Assembly (NCBI RefSeq): GCF_041890415.1
Contig: NZ_CP169056.1
Span: 434,001-498,000 of the forward strand
Origin: Pseudoxanthomonas koreensis_A
GTDB lineage: Bacteria; Pseudomonadota; Gammaproteobacteria; Xanthomonadales; Xanthomonadaceae
DNA length: 64,000 nucleotides
Direction: 5' to 3'
Positions 27,364 through 36,794 of the stretch are shown here, piece after piece; the first letter of the stretch is position 1; each line of letters begins with the position of its first letter. The notes under the pieces were generated by a model. It did no database searches, was not told the DNA's origin, and saw nothing but the letters and a program-made list of their open reading frames with translations. The translations under genes and the position numbers were made by a program.

Positions 27364-28344
27364 ATGCCCCAGCCGTCCCCCGAACCCCGCCTGGCCACCG
27401 TTCCCGACGAGGCCGCCGGCCGCCGTCTCGACGTGGTCCTGGCCGATCTGTTTCCCGAGCATTCGCGCTCGCGCCTGGCGGCGTGGGTGAAATCCGGCGA
27501 TGTCCTGCTGGAGGGCGCCCGGGCGCGCCCGCGCGACCCGGTCCGCGGCGGCGAGACCGTGACCCTGGCGGCGGTGGACGAGGTCCGCATCGAGGCCGAG
27601 CCCGAGGACATCCCGCTCGAGGTCCTGTACGAGGACCCGGACCTGCTGGTGCTGGACAAGCCGGTCGGCCTGGTCGTGCACCCCGGCGCGGGCAACCCCG
27701 CCGGGACCCTGGTCAATGCGCTGCTGCACCGTGACCCGGCCCTGGCCGGGTTGCCCCGCGCGGGCATCGTCCACCGCCTGGACAAGGACACCAGCGGGGT
27801 CATGGTGGTGGCCCGCACCCTGCCCGCGCATACCGCGCTGGTGGCGCAACTGGCCGCGCGCCAGGTCCATCGCCAGTACCTGGCGGTGGTGGTCGGCGCG
27901 CTGGTGGCCGGCGGCACCGCCGATGCGCCGATCGACCGCCACCCGCGCGACCGCCTGCGCCAGGCCGTGCGCGAGGACGGGCGCCAGGCCGTCACCCACT
28001 TCCGCCTGCGTGAGCGCTTCCGCGCCCATACCGCACTGGAATGCCGCCTGGAAACCGGCCGCACCCATCAGATCCGGGTGCACATGCAGCACCTGCGGCA
28101 CCCCATCGTCGGGGACCCGCTGTATGGCGGCCCGTTGAAGCTGCCGCGCGGCGCCAGCGAGGCGCTCACCGCCGAGCTGCGTGGCTTCCGCCGCCAGGCG
28201 CTGCATGCCGAGGTGCTTGAATTTGCCCATCCACTCAGCGGCGAGCCGATCCGGGTGTCGGCGCCGTTGCCGGCGGACATGCGCGTGCTGCTGCAGGCGC
28301 TGCGCGAGGACAGCGCCGCCTGGGAGGAGAGCCAGCGGCGGTGA
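27364..28344 (+). CDS. rluD: RluD, 23S rRNA pseudouridine synthase
   Basis: Makes pseudouridines 1911, 1915 and 1917 in helix 69 of 23S rRNA. 326 residues: N-terminal S4 RNA-binding domain (about 20-75) and catalytic domain with HRLDKDTSG at 137-145 (catalytic Asp140), plus RTHQIRVHMQHLRHPIVGDPLYGG. The bamD-rluD-pgeF-clpB grouping is common in gammaproteobacteria; here clpB is displaced by the type II secretion operon and others. It is followed by pgeF after 52 bases. Confidence 0.95.
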   Translation: MPQPSPEPRLATVPDEAAGRRLDVVLADLFPEHSRSRLAAWVKSGDVLLEGARARPRDPVRGGETVTLAAVDEVRIEAEPEDIPLEVLYEDPDLLVLDKPVGLVVHPGAGNPAGTLVNALLHRDPALAGLPRAGIVHRLDKDTSGVMVVARTLPAHTALVAQLAARQVHRQYLAVVVGALVAGGTADAPIDRHPRDRLRQAVREDGRQAVTHFRLRERFRAHTALECRLETGRTHQIRVHMQHLRHPIVGDPLYGGPLKLPRGASEALTAELRGFRRQALHAEVLEFAHPLSGEPIRVSAPLPADMRVLLQALREDSAAWEESQRR

Positions 28345-28396
28345 ACGGCAACTGCCACACCGCCGCCATGTCGTGCATCCGCGCAGGCCACACGCC

Positions 28397-29170
28397 GTGA
28401 GTGCCGCCCTGCTGCCCGCGGCCTGGCCCGCATCGCCCCGGGTGCAGGCGTTCACCACCTTGCGCCACGGCGCCGGCGTGTCGGCCGCACCGTTCGACCG
28501 GTTCAACCTGGGCATGCGCAATGGTGACGATCCGGCCGCGGCCGCGGCCAACCGGGCCGCACTGGTCGGCCTGGCGGGCTTGCCGGCGCCGCCGCACTGG
28601 CTGTGCCAGGTGCATGGCACCGCGGTGCTGCGCTTGGACGCGGCGGCCACCGTCGCCAGTGCGCCGGAACGCGAGCCGGAGGCCGACGCCGCGGTGACCG
28701 GCGTGCCCGGCGTGGTCCTGGCAGTGCTCAGCGCCGATTGCCTGCCGGTGGTGCTGGCCGCCGCCGATGGCAGCGAGGCGGGCGTGGCCCATGCCGGCTG
28801 GCGCGGCCTGGCTGCCGGCGTGCTGGAGGCGACGGTCGCGGCCATGCGCACTGCGCCGGACCGCTTGCTGGCCTGGCTTGGCCCGGCTGCCGGGCCGCAG
28901 GCCTACGAGATCGGCGCCGAGGTGCGCGATGCCTTCGTCGCGCAGGATCCGTCCGCCGCCGCTGCATTCGCCCGCACCCGCCCGGGCCACTGGCACGTGG
29001 ACCTGTACGCGCTGGCCCGGCGCCGGCTGCATGCGGCCGGGCTTGCGGCCGATGCCATCCACGGCGGCGGGCTGTGCACCATCAGCGATGCGGGGCGCTA
29101 CTACTCGCATCGGCGCGACCACGTTACCGGGCGCATGGCCACGGTGGCGTGGCTGTCGCCACCGCGCTGA
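28397..29170 (+). CDS. pgeF: PgeF (YfiH family), peptidoglycan editing factor
   Basis: Laccase-domain protein of 257 residues, known to correct misincorporated L-Ser in muropeptides; related proteins act as purine nucleoside oxidases or phosphorylases. Metal ligand motifs are present: HGTAV, SADCLPVVLAA (Cys), VAHAGWRGL (His) and the IGAEVRDAF region. It starts with GTG at 28397; no ATG fits the family N terminus, and an AGG lies about 9 bases upstream. Close spacing suggests cotranscription with rluD. Confidence 0.9.
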   Translation: MSAALLPAAWPASPRVQAFTTLRHGAGVSAAPFDRFNLGMRNGDDPAAAAANRAALVGLAGLPAPPHWLCQVHGTAVLRLDAAATVASAPEREPEADAAVTGVPGVVLAVLSADCLPVVLAAADGSEAGVAHAGWRGLAAGVLEATVAAMRTAPDRLLAWLGPAAGPQAYEIGAEVRDAFVAQDPSAAAAFARTRPGHWHVDLYALARRRLHAAGLAADAIHGGGLCTISDAGRYYSHRRDHVTGRMATVAWLSPPR

Positions 29171-29275
29171 AACCGGTACCGGCGCCGCTTCCGTGGCATC
29201 CGCGCACGCGCGTCCGGGCCGGTATGGGCAGCGGTGTTGGTACAGTTGCGCCCGGGTTGCCGAAGGAGCGGGAAC

Positions 29276-31009
29276 GTGACTGCTGCCGTTGCAAGCAAAT
29301 CGCCGGGTACCGAGCAGGCCGAAGCACGCGTGGTCGCCGAGCTCGTGGCGTCCGGCAAGGTCAAGCCGGCCGACGTGGAGCGCGCCGAAGGCCTGCGTGA
29401 CGGATCCGGGCTGGGCGTGCTGGGGCTGCTGTCGCGGCTGGGGCTGTTGTCCGAACGCGACCATGCCGAGGCCTGCGCGCAGGCCCTGCAGCTGCCGTTG
29501 CTGGCGGCCATCGAGTTCCCCGACGCCTTGCCGCTGGAACGGGCACCGCAGCTGGCCGACCTGCCGCTGCGCTTCCTCCAGCAGTTCCACGCCTGCCCGC
29601 TGGACGTGCGCGAGGGCGTGCTGGACGTCCTGCTGGCCGATCCGCATGACCCCTATCCGCTGCAGGCCATCGGCCTGGCCTGCGGCTTGCAGACCCGCGC
29701 GGCGGTGGCGTTGCGCTCGGACATCGACACCCTGATCGAGCGCTGGTTCGGCCAGGGGCGCAGCTCCATGGACAGCCTGGTCGAAGCCGCGGCCGACCCG
29801 GGCGGGGCGCACGAGGACGACGTCGAACACCTGCGCGACCTGGCCTCCGAAGCACCGGTCATCCGCCTGGTCAACGCGCTGATCCACGAAGCGGTGGAAC
29901 TGCACGCCTCGGACATCCACCTGGAGCCGTTCGAGAAGTGGCTGAAGGTGCGCTACCGGGTGGACGGCGTGCTGGTGGAAGGCGAAAGCCCGCCGGCGCA
30001 GCTGTCGGCGGCGGTGGTCAGCCGGATCAAGATCATGGCGCGCATGAACATCGCCGAGCGCCGCCTGCCGCAGGACGGGCGGATCATGGTGCGGGTGCAG
30101 GGCCAGGAGCTGGACCTGCGCGTGAGTACGGTGCCCACCGCGCACGGCGAAAGCGTGGCGCTGCGCTTGCTGGACCGGCGCGCGGCCACCCTGGGCTTCC
30201 GCGAGCTGGGCTTCAGCGAAGACCTGCTGCCGGCGCTGGAGAAGATCCTCGCCCAGCCGCATGGCATCGTCCTGGTGACCGGGCCGACCGGCTCGGGCAA
30301 GACCACCACGCTGTACGCGGCGCTGGCCCGGCTCAACACCGACGAGGTCAAGATCATCACCGTCGAGGATCCGGTCGAGTACCAGATCGAGGGCATCAAC
30401 CAGATCCACGCCCGCCCGCAGATCGGGCTGGATTTTGCCAATGCGCTGCGCAGCATCGTGCGCCAGGATCCGGACATCATCATGATCGGCGAGATGCGTG
30501 ACGTGGAAACCGCGCGCATCGCGATCCAGTCGGCGCTCACCGGCCACCTGGTGCTGTCCACCCTGCATACCAACAACGCCGCCGGCGGCATCGCGCGCCT
30601 GCTGGACATGGGCGTGGAGGATTACCTGCTGACCTCCACGGTCAACGCGATCATGGCCCAGCGCCTGGTGCGCCGGATCGAGCCCACCCACGCCCGGCGC
30701 AGGCGCGCCACCGCCGAGGAGATCGAGGCGTTCGACCTGCGCCGCCTGCAGCCGACCGGCGACATCGTGCTTACCCAGCCGTGCCCGTCCGCGCTCACCC
30801 CCACCGGCTACCTGGGGCGCACCACCATCGCCGAGCTGCTGGTCATGGACGACGGCCTGCGCGGCGCGATCATGCGCCGCGCAGGTGCCGGCGAGATCAA
30901 CGCGCTGGCGCAGGCCAGCGGCATGCGCACCATGTTCGACGATGGCCTGCGCAAGGCATTGCAGGGCGTGACCACGATCGAGGAAGTCATGCGGGTCACC
31001 GAAGGATGA
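29276..31009 (+). CDS. gspE: GspE (XpsE-like), type II secretion ATPase
   Basis: Cytoplasmic hexameric ATPase powering the type II pseudopilus. 577 residues. An N-terminal GspE domain (about 15-150) that binds GspL is followed by the ATPase core: Walker A GPTGSGKTTTLY, Asp box EDPVEYQ, Walker B DIIMIGEMRD and His box LSTLHTNNA. GTG at 29276 is preferred over the upstream ATG because AAGGAG (29263-29268) sits 7 bases before it. The C-terminal tetra-cysteine zinc motif usual in GspE is missing; only Cys503 remains in that region. It is the first gene of an eleven-gene operon. Confidence 0.94.
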   Translation: MTAAVASKSPGTEQAEARVVAELVASGKVKPADVERAEGLRDGSGLGVLGLLSRLGLLSERDHAEACAQALQLPLLAAIEFPDALPLERAPQLADLPLRFLQQFHACPLDVREGVLDVLLADPHDPYPLQAIGLACGLQTRAAVALRSDIDTLIERWFGQGRSSMDSLVEAAADPGGAHEDDVEHLRDLASEAPVIRLVNALIHEAVELHASDIHLEPFEKWLKVRYRVDGVLVEGESPPAQLSAAVVSRIKIMARMNIAERRLPQDGRIMVRVQGQELDLRVSTVPTAHGESVALRLLDRRAATLGFRELGFSEDLLPALEKILAQPHGIVLVTGPTGSGKTTTLYAALARLNTDEVKIITVEDPVEYQIEGINQIHARPQIGLDFANALRSIVRQDPDIIMIGEMRDVETARIAIQSALTGHLVLSTLHTNNAAGGIARLLDMGVEDYLLTSTVNAIMAQRLVRRIEPTHARRRRATAEEIEAFDLRRLQPTGDIVLTQPCPSALTPTGYLGRTTIAELLVMDDGLRGAIMRRAGAGEINALAQASGMRTMFDDGLRKALQGVTTIEEVMRVTEG

Positions 31010-31049
31010 TCCGGCAGTCCACGGACCACGCGCGACGGGGGCGGGGCTG

Positions 31050-32282
31050 ATGCCGGTCTTCGATTACAGGGCGATCGATGCCGGCGGCCAGATGCGCCAC
31101 GGCCGGATGCAGGCGGGCAGCCGGGCCGAACTGGTCACCCGGCTGCAGGAGCAGGGCCAGCTGCCGGTGGACGCGCGCCTGGCGGTGGAGGGCGCGGAAC
31201 GCAGCAGCCGTTGGCGCCTGCGGCTGCCGGTGCGCGCTTCCGAACGCGGCCTGGCCGGCGATACGCTGGTGCAGTTCACCGTGCAGTTGTCGACCCTGCT
31301 TGGCGCAGGCCAGCCGCTGGACCGCGCGCTGTCGGTGCTGATGGAGTTGCCCGGCGATGCCCAGGCACGCGGCGTCATCGCGCAACTGGGCGAGGCGGTC
31401 CGCGGCGGCCTGCCGCTGTCGGCCGCCATGGCCGCGCAGGGCGGCACCTTCTCCCGCCTGTACGTGAACATGGTGCGTGCCGGCGAGGCCGGCGGCAGCC
31501 TGCCGCAGACACTGGCGCAACTGGCCGCGCACCTGGAACGCAGCAGCGAGCTGCGGGCCCAGGTGGTCAACGCCATGGTGTATCCGCTGATCCTGGTCAC
31601 GGTGGTGGGGCTGGCATTGCTGTTCCTGCTGGCGGTGGTGCTGCCGCAGTTCTCGGCCATGTACGACAGCCTGGACGTGGAGCTGCCGTGGTTCAGCCGC
31701 GCCGTGCTCGCCACCGGGCTGGCGGTGCAGGCACATGGCTGGATCCTGCTGTGCCTGCTCGTCGTGGCGGGCCTGGCCCTGTGGCGGCTGTGGCGGCAAC
31801 CGGCCATGCGCCACGCGCTGGATGGCTGGCTGCTGCGCCAGCCCCTGTCCGGGCCGCTGGTCGCGCGGGTGGATACCGCGCGCCTGGCCCGCACCCTGGG
31901 CACCCTGCTGGGCAACGGCGTGCCCTTGCTGGAGGCGCTGGACATCGCGCGCAACGTGCTCGGCAACCGGGTGCTGGCGCGTGACCTGGACCTGGTCTGC
32001 GAGGCGGTGCGCGGCGGCCGCAGCCTGGCCGTGGCGGTGGCCGATGGCGGGCACCTGCCGGTGCTGGCGGTGCACATGATCCGGATCGGCGAGGAATCGG
32101 GCGAACTGGCCGCCATGCTCCTGCGCGTGGCCGACACTTTCGAGCGCGAAGCGGCGCGTGCGGTGCAGCGCATGCTGGCCGCGATGGTGCCGATGGTGAC
32201 CCTGGCCCTGGCACTGGTGGTGGGGCTGGTGATCGTGGCGGTGCTGGTGCCGTTGTACGACATGGCCGGGGCGATCGGATGA
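31050..32282 (+). CDS. gspF: GspF (XpsF-like), type II inner membrane platform
   Basis: Polytopic inner membrane protein that couples the GspE motor to pseudopilus growth. 410 residues. Two T2SSF cytoplasmic domains (about 70-190 and 275-395), three membrane helices near 168-195, 215-245 and 375-400, and the repeated family signature RAGEAGGSL and RIGEESGEL. A strong G-rich ribosome site precedes the ATG at 31050. It follows gspE by 40 bases. Confidence 0.94.
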   Translation: MPVFDYRAIDAGGQMRHGRMQAGSRAELVTRLQEQGQLPVDARLAVEGAERSSRWRLRLPVRASERGLAGDTLVQFTVQLSTLLGAGQPLDRALSVLMELPGDAQARGVIAQLGEAVRGGLPLSAAMAAQGGTFSRLYVNMVRAGEAGGSLPQTLAQLAAHLERSSELRAQVVNAMVYPLILVTVVGLALLFLLAVVLPQFSAMYDSLDVELPWFSRAVLATGLAVQAHGWILLCLLVVAGLALWRLWRQPAMRHALDGWLLRQPLSGPLVARVDTARLARTLGTLLGNGVPLLEALDIARNVLGNRVLARDLDLVCEAVRGGRSLAVAVADGGHLPVLAVHMIRIGEESGELAAMLLRVADTFEREAARAVQRMLAAMVPMVTLALALVVGLVIVAVLVPLYDMAGAIG

Positions 32283-32325
32283 CTGTCCGGGGCATTCCCC
32301 GGTCGTGGAACAACTGAGGGTGACG

Positions 32326-32772
32326 ATGGACAAGCGGATAGCGGGTGGTGCTGGCAGGCGCAATGGCGCACGTCGCAACCAGGCGGGCATGAGCCTGCTG
32401 GAGATCATCATCGTGATCGTGCTGATCGGCGGGGTGCTGACCCTGGTCGGCAGCCGCGTGCTGGGCGGCGCGGACCGGGGCAAGGCCAACCTGGCCAGGT
32501 CCCAGGTCCAGACCCTGGCAGCCAAGATCGAGAACTACCAGCTGGATACCGGCCGCCTGCCGGCCCGGCTCGAAGACCTGGCAACCGCACCGCCGGGCGT
32601 CGGCGGATGGCTGGGGCCGTACGCCAAGGAAAGCGAGTTCGCCGACCCATGGGGGCATCCGGTGATCTACCGCATCCCCGGCGAGGATGGCCGCGGCTTC
32701 GACCTGGTCAGCCATGGCAAGGATGGCCAGCCCGGCGGCGCCAGTTACGACGCGGACATCATCTACGAGTGA
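32326..32772 (+). CDS. gspG: GspG (XpsG-like), major pseudopilin
   Basis: Main subunit of the type II pseudopilus. 148 residues. A long 22-residue basic leader ends at G, with processing before MSLLEIIIVIVLIGGVL; Glu at mature position 5 is present. The globular part ends in a Gly/Asp-rich calcium-binding type loop (SHGKDGQPGGASYDADI). ATG at 32326 was chosen over GTG 32305 because GAGGG at 32316-32320 lies 5 bases upstream. Its stop overlaps gspH by one base. Confidence 0.94.
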   Translation: MDKRIAGGAGRRNGARRNQAGMSLLEIIIVIVLIGGVLTLVGSRVLGGADRGKANLARSQVQTLAAKIENYQLDTGRLPARLEDLATAPPGVGGWLGPYAKESEFADPWGHPVIYRIPGEDGRGFDLVSHGKDGQPGGASYDADIIYE

Positions 32773-33284
32773 TGTGCCAGCGGCTTGCGCGCAGCATGTG
32801 GCCGATCACCAGCGTGCGCAGCGGCGGCTTCTCGTTGCTGGAGATGCTGCTGGTGGTGCTGTTGATCGCATCGGTCAGCGCGCTTGCGGTCGCCTCGCTC
32901 GGTGGCGGCATGGATGGCTGGCGCCTGCGCGCGGCGGTGCGTGACGTAGGCAGCGAGCTGCGCCACGCGCGGGCCCGGGCACTGGCCAGCGGCCAGCAGC
33001 AGCGCTTCACGATCACCCCGGCCGCGCGTGCCTGGCATGGCATCAACGGGCGCAAGGGCACCGTGCACGAGCGCATCGGCGTCACCTTCACCGGCGCGCG
33101 CGCGTTGCAGCCGGACGAAGGCGAGGGCGCCATCGTGTTCTTTGCCGACGGCGCCTCCAGCGGCGGCCGCATCGACCTGGCCATCCGTGATTCGGTGTGG
33201 CGCATCGACGTGGCCTGGCTGACCGGCGAGGTGCGCAGCTTCCGGGTGCCGGCCGAGCAGGTGCCGGCCGAGGTTGCGCCATGA
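32772..33284 (+). CDS. gspH: GspH (XpsH-like), minor pseudopilin
   Basis: Minor pseudopilin of 170 residues. Prepilin leader cleaved in SGG/FSLLEMLLVVLLIASVSAL, with Glu at +5. The globular GspH domain (ELRHARARALASGQQQRFTI and onward) follows. ATG at 32772 overlaps the gspG stop (TGATG); an ATG at 32796 would give a shorter 11-residue leader and cannot be excluded. It overlaps gspI by 4 bases. Confidence 0.9.
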   Translation: MCQRLARSMWPITSVRSGGFSLLEMLLVVLLIASVSALAVASLGGGMDGWRLRAAVRDVGSELRHARARALASGQQQRFTITPAARAWHGINGRKGTVHERIGVTFTGARALQPDEGEGAIVFFADGASSGGRIDLAIRDSVWRIDVAWLTGEVRSFRVPAEQVPAEVAP

Positions 33285-33676
33285 TCCGCGCACGCGGCTA
33301 CAGCCTGCTGGAAGTGCTGATCGCCGCAGCGCTGCTGGCGATGGCGATGACCCTGCTGCTGGGCACGCTGGCCCGTTCCAGCGAGCAGGTGCGCCTGGCC
33401 GGCGACCGCAGCCGCGCCGGCATCCTGGCGCAATCGCTGCTGTCGGCGCCCGCGCTGGAAGGGCGGCTGCAGCCGGGGCGGCGTGCCGGCACCAGCCCCG
33501 ACGGCCTGTACCACTGGCAAATGGACATCGAGCCCTACCACGACCGGCACGGAAACGGCGCCGATGCACGTTCCATGCTGCTCAGCATCAACCTGACCGT
33601 GTCGTGGGGCGAGGCGCGCGGCCAGCAACTGCGCTGGCGCACATTGCGCTTGGCCGCCGTGGAGCCGCCGGCATGA
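33281..33676 (+). CDS. gspI: GspI (XpsI-like), minor pseudopilin
   Basis: 131 residues. A very short leader MIRARG is cleaved before YSLLEVLIAAALLAMAMTLLLG, with Glu at +5. In other systems GspI starts the tip complex with GspJ and GspK. It has the small globular domain typical of the family. 4-base overlaps join it to gspH and gspJ. Confidence 0.9.
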   Translation: MIRARGYSLLEVLIAAALLAMAMTLLLGTLARSSEQVRLAGDRSRAGILAQSLLSAPALEGRLQPGRRAGTSPDGLYHWQMDIEPYHDRHGNGADARSMLLSINLTVSWGEARGQQLRWRTLRLAAVEPPA

Positions 33677-34308
33677 CGGCGCCACGTCGGGTTGCCGGCA
33701 TGACCCTGCTGGAGTTGCTGCTGGCAATGATCCTGCTGGGCATCGGTGCGACCATCGTGTACGCGGCGATGCGGACCTCGCTCGGGGTCGCCGCGCGTGG
33801 CGACCTGGTCAGCCAGCAGCAGGACTGGATGCGCACCACTGCCACGCTGCTGCACCGGCAATTGGTCGCAGCCGAGCCCCTGCCGCTGGTCCAGCCGGGG
33901 CCGGGCGACGCGCCGGTGGTGTTCGTCGGCGAGCCGGACCACATGCGCTTCGCCTCGGCCACGCCGGCCTACCTGGGCGCGGGCAGCATCCGCGTGCATG
34001 AACTGCGGGTGGTGATGCAACCCACCGGACAGGAATTGCACCTGTGGATGCGGCCGCGGCCGGGCGCGCGCGGCGTGGCACCGGTCGGCCCGGAGCGGCT
34101 GGCCGCGATGCTCGGGCCGGTCCGGTTCCGCTACCGCGGCATGGACCCGGAGACCGGGCGCGCCGGTCCCTGGCTGGAACGCTGGACCTCGCCCGAGCAG
34201 TTGCCGGTGCAGGTGGCGGTTGAAGTGGCCACCGTCGATGGCCGGCAGTGGCCGCCGCTGCTGGTGGCGCCGGTCCGGGGCGGGCACGGCGTGCAGGGCG
34301 GGCGATGA
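33673..34308 (+). CDS. gspJ: GspJ (XpsJ-like), minor pseudopilin
   Basis: 211 residues. Leader MTAPRRVAG precedes MTLLELLLAMILLGIGATIVY, with Glu at +5. The large globular domain (QQQDWMRTTATLLHRQL, FRYRGMDPETG) matches GspJ. It is part of the GspI-J-K tip. ATGA overlaps with gspI and gspK indicate translational coupling. Confidence 0.9.
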   Translation: MTAPRRVAGMTLLELLLAMILLGIGATIVYAAMRTSLGVAARGDLVSQQQDWMRTTATLLHRQLVAAEPLPLVQPGPGDAPVVFVGEPDHMRFASATPAYLGAGSIRVHELRVVMQPTGQELHLWMRPRPGARGVAPVGPERLAAMLGPVRFRYRGMDPETGRAGPWLERWTSPEQLPVQVAVEVATVDGRQWPPLLVAPVRGGHGVQGGR

Positions 34309-35099
34309 TGCGCATCCGTGGCGCGGCCCTGGTGCTGGTGTTGTGGCTGATCGTGCTGCTGGCCGGGCTGGTCGGCGGGTTCGCGTTCGCCGCGCGCGTG
34401 GAAGCATTGCAGGGCCGCACCGCCGAACGCGGCGTTCAAGCGCGCGAGCATGCACGGGCCGGCGTGGAGTACGCGGTCTGGCGGCTGCAGGCACGGCCCG
34501 ATGCGGGGCGCTGGATCGCCGACGGGCGCCGCTATCGCTGGCAGTTCGATGACAGCCGGATCGAACTGCGGATCACCGACGAGCGCGGCAAGGTGGACCT
34601 CAACCTCGCCGACCGCGCATTGATCGAAGCCCTGCTGCGGGTGCTGGAGGTGGCGCCGGAACGCGCGGCCCTGCTGGCGCATGCCATCGAGCTGCGTCGC
34701 CAGGCTGCCGGCGCCAACGGCGCAGCGGCATCGGCGCCGGGCGCGTACGTGTCCACGGTGGAGTTGCGCGACCTGCCCGGCATGGACCTGCCGCTGTACC
34801 GGCGGCTGCGGCCACTGGTGACGGTCCATGGCGTGGCCGGCCGGCCACTGGCGCAGGTTGCCACCGAGCCGGTGCTGCTGGCGATGGGCCTGGATCCGGC
34901 GGTGGTGGCGGGCCTGCGCCAGGCCCAGGCAGCGGTACCCGGGCACGCTGCCGGAGGCTCCTATAGAATCGAGAGTCATGTCGTGCCTGCGCAGGGGGCG
35001 GAAGCACAGCTGGATGTCGTCGTACGGCTGCTGCCGTCGCCGATTCCGGGCAGCACGTATTCGATTGCGGGTTGGGAAGAGGGAACTGCCAGCCGATGA
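34305..35099 (+). CDS. gspK: GspK (XpsK-like), minor pseudopilin cap
   Basis: 264 residues, shorter than the roughly 320 of most GspK, apparently from a reduced inserted domain. Leader MMRIRG precedes AALVLVLWLIVLLAGLVGG; as usual for GspK there is no Glu at +5. The motif RITDERGKVDLNLAD and a helix-hairpin type segment (LRDLPGMDLPLYRRLRPLVTVHG) are family features. It overlaps gspJ and gspL by 4 bases. Confidence 0.88.
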   Translation: MMRIRGAALVLVLWLIVLLAGLVGGFAFAARVEALQGRTAERGVQAREHARAGVEYAVWRLQARPDAGRWIADGRRYRWQFDDSRIELRITDERGKVDLNLADRALIEALLRVLEVAPERAALLAHAIELRRQAAGANGAAASAPGAYVSTVELRDLPGMDLPLYRRLRPLVTVHGVAGRPLAQVATEPVLLAMGLDPAVVAGLRQAQAAVPGHAAGGSYRIESHVVPAQGAEAQLDVVVRLLPSPIPGSTYSIAGWEEGTASR

Positions 35100-36202
35100 T
35101 GGGCACAAGCAGCCATACCATGGCATCGGCACCGGCCAGCCTGCTGTCGGCATGGGGTGCCGCACTGCGTGATTGCATCCCGCCCGGGTGGCGGCAACGC
35201 ATGGGCGCGGCGCGTGCGCGACTGCTGCTGAGCGTGGATGGCGCCGAGCTGCATGTGGTGGCCGACGTCGATGGCCAGCGACGCACGCTGGGGCGATGGC
35301 CGTGGCCGATGGAACCCTCCGCGCTGGTGGCGCGGCTGCAGGGGCGCGCTGCGCGGCTGCCGCGGGTCTGGGTGCTTGCGCCGGAGCAGGTCCTGCGGCG
35401 GCCGCTGCAGTTGCCGGTGGCCGCAGGCGCGCGCCTGCGGGCGGTGATGGAATTCGAGATCGAGCGGCAAACCCCCTTCACCGCCGCACAGGCCCTGCAT
35501 GACGTGCGGCGCCTCGGCGCAAGCGGCAGCCAGCTGGACGTGGAGCTGGTCGCGGTGCCACGCGCGCTGTGGGACTCGGGTGCGCTGGCGCCCTGGCATG
35601 GTCATCTGCATGGCATCGACGTGGCCGACGGCAACGGCACCCTGGGCGTCAACCTGCTGCCTGCGGCACTGCGCCGGCGCCCGCGCGATCCGCTGCGGCC
35701 GTGGCCATGGCTGTTGCTGCTGCTGGGCATGGCCTGCCTGGCCCTGGCCGGCGCGCAATGGCTGGAGAACCGGCGCGAGGCGCTGGCCGAGCTGCGCGCG
35801 CGGGTCGACGCCAGCGCACCGCTTGCGCGCCAGGCAGCGCAGCAGCTGGAGCACGCGCGGTCGCGGATCGCCGGGCTGGCCTTCCTCGAACACAAGCGCC
35901 GGCAGCGGGCCGCCACCATCGATGTATGGCGCGAACTGACCCGGCGCCTTCCGGACGCAACCCACCTGGACAGCTGGTCCATCCAGGGCGAGCAGTTGCA
36001 GGTGACCGGCAGCAGCAGCGACGCCGCCGCGCTGGTCGGCTTGTTGCAGGATGCGCCGTGGTGGCAGGACCCCGCCCTGACCAGCGTGGTCCGTGACGAG
36101 CGCCAGCCGGGGATGGACCGGTTCACCCTCACCGCGACCCTGGGGCCGGTCGGCGCCACTGCGCCAGCCGGCGCCGGTGCGGAGCATGCCGATGTCCGGT
36201 AA
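35096..36202 (+). CDS. gspL: GspL (XpsL-like), type II assembly platform
   Basis: 368 residues. The cytoplasmic actin-like domain (about 40-190, including FEIERQTPFTAAQALHDVR) is the binding site for GspE. A membrane helix at about 202-222 (WPWLLLLLGMACLALAGA) precedes a coiled coil and a PilN-like periplasmic domain ending in a Gly/Ala tail. Start taken at the first ATG of an ATGATG pair inside the gspK stop. It overlaps gspM by 11 bases. Confidence 0.88.
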   Translation: MMGTSSHTMASAPASLLSAWGAALRDCIPPGWRQRMGAARARLLLSVDGAELHVVADVDGQRRTLGRWPWPMEPSALVARLQGRAARLPRVWVLAPEQVLRRPLQLPVAAGARLRAVMEFEIERQTPFTAAQALHDVRRLGASGSQLDVELVAVPRALWDSGALAPWHGHLHGIDVADGNGTLGVNLLPAALRRRPRDPLRPWPWLLLLLGMACLALAGAQWLENRREALAELRARVDASAPLARQAAQQLEHARSRIAGLAFLEHKRRQRAATIDVWRELTRRLPDATHLDSWSIQGEQLQVTGSSSDAAALVGLLQDAPWWQDPALTSVVRDERQPGMDRFTLTATLGPVGATAPAGAGAEHADVR

Positions 36203-36794
36203 CGCGACCCGGTGGCTGGCGGCCGCTGCGCTGGTGACGGTGCTGGCGCTGGTCCATGTGCTGCTCCTGCACCCGGCCTTCGTCGAGCCGCTGCGCGGCA
36301 TCGAAGGCGAGATCTCGCAATTGCGCGAGCGCGAAGCACGGATCCAGGCGCAGTTGCAGCACGCGCCGGGCGTGGCGCGCCAATTGAAGGACCTGCAGGC
36401 CGGCCTGGCCGCACGTCCCGGACTGATGGCCGAGGCATCGCCGGAACTGGCCACCGCCGCGCTGGTGCACGGGCTCGAGCGCGCGGTGCGGTCGGCCAGC
36501 CCCGGCGGGCGCAGTTGCGCGCTGCGCGAGCGCTCACCGCTGCCGGCGACCAGCGTGGACGGCTTCGTCGAGGTCGCGGTGCAGGCACGGCTGCGCTGTG
36601 GCGTGGATGAACTGGCCGCGATCCTGCACGTGCTGGAGGGCAGTTCGCCGCGGCTGTTCATCGATGGCCTGTCGGTCCAGGCGTCGCGCCAGCGCGGCGG
36701 CTCGGCCGAGAGCGGACTCGGCCTGGATACTTCGTTCCGGCTGGTCGGCTACCTGGCGCCGGCGGCGCCGACGGGAGACGCCGATGAGCGCTGA
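36192..36794 (+). CDS. gspM: GspM (XpsM-like), type II assembly platform
   Basis: 200 residues. One N-terminal membrane helix (about 7-26), a coiled coil (EPLRGIEGEISQLREREARI) and a small ferredoxin-like periplasmic domain. Partner of GspL. ATG at 36192 is favoured over 36186 because GGAG at 36181-36184 is 7 bases away. Sequence similarity in this family is low; size, topology and position decide the call. It overlaps gspN by 11 bases. Confidence 0.85.
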   Translation: MSGNATRWLAAAALVTVLALVHVLLLHPAFVEPLRGIEGEISQLREREARIQAQLQHAPGVARQLKDLQAGLAARPGLMAEASPELATAALVHGLERAVRSASPGGRSCALRERSPLPATSVDGFVEVAVQARLRCGVDELAAILHVLEGSSPRLFIDGLSVQASRQRGGSAESGLGLDTSFRLVGYLAPAAPTGDADER

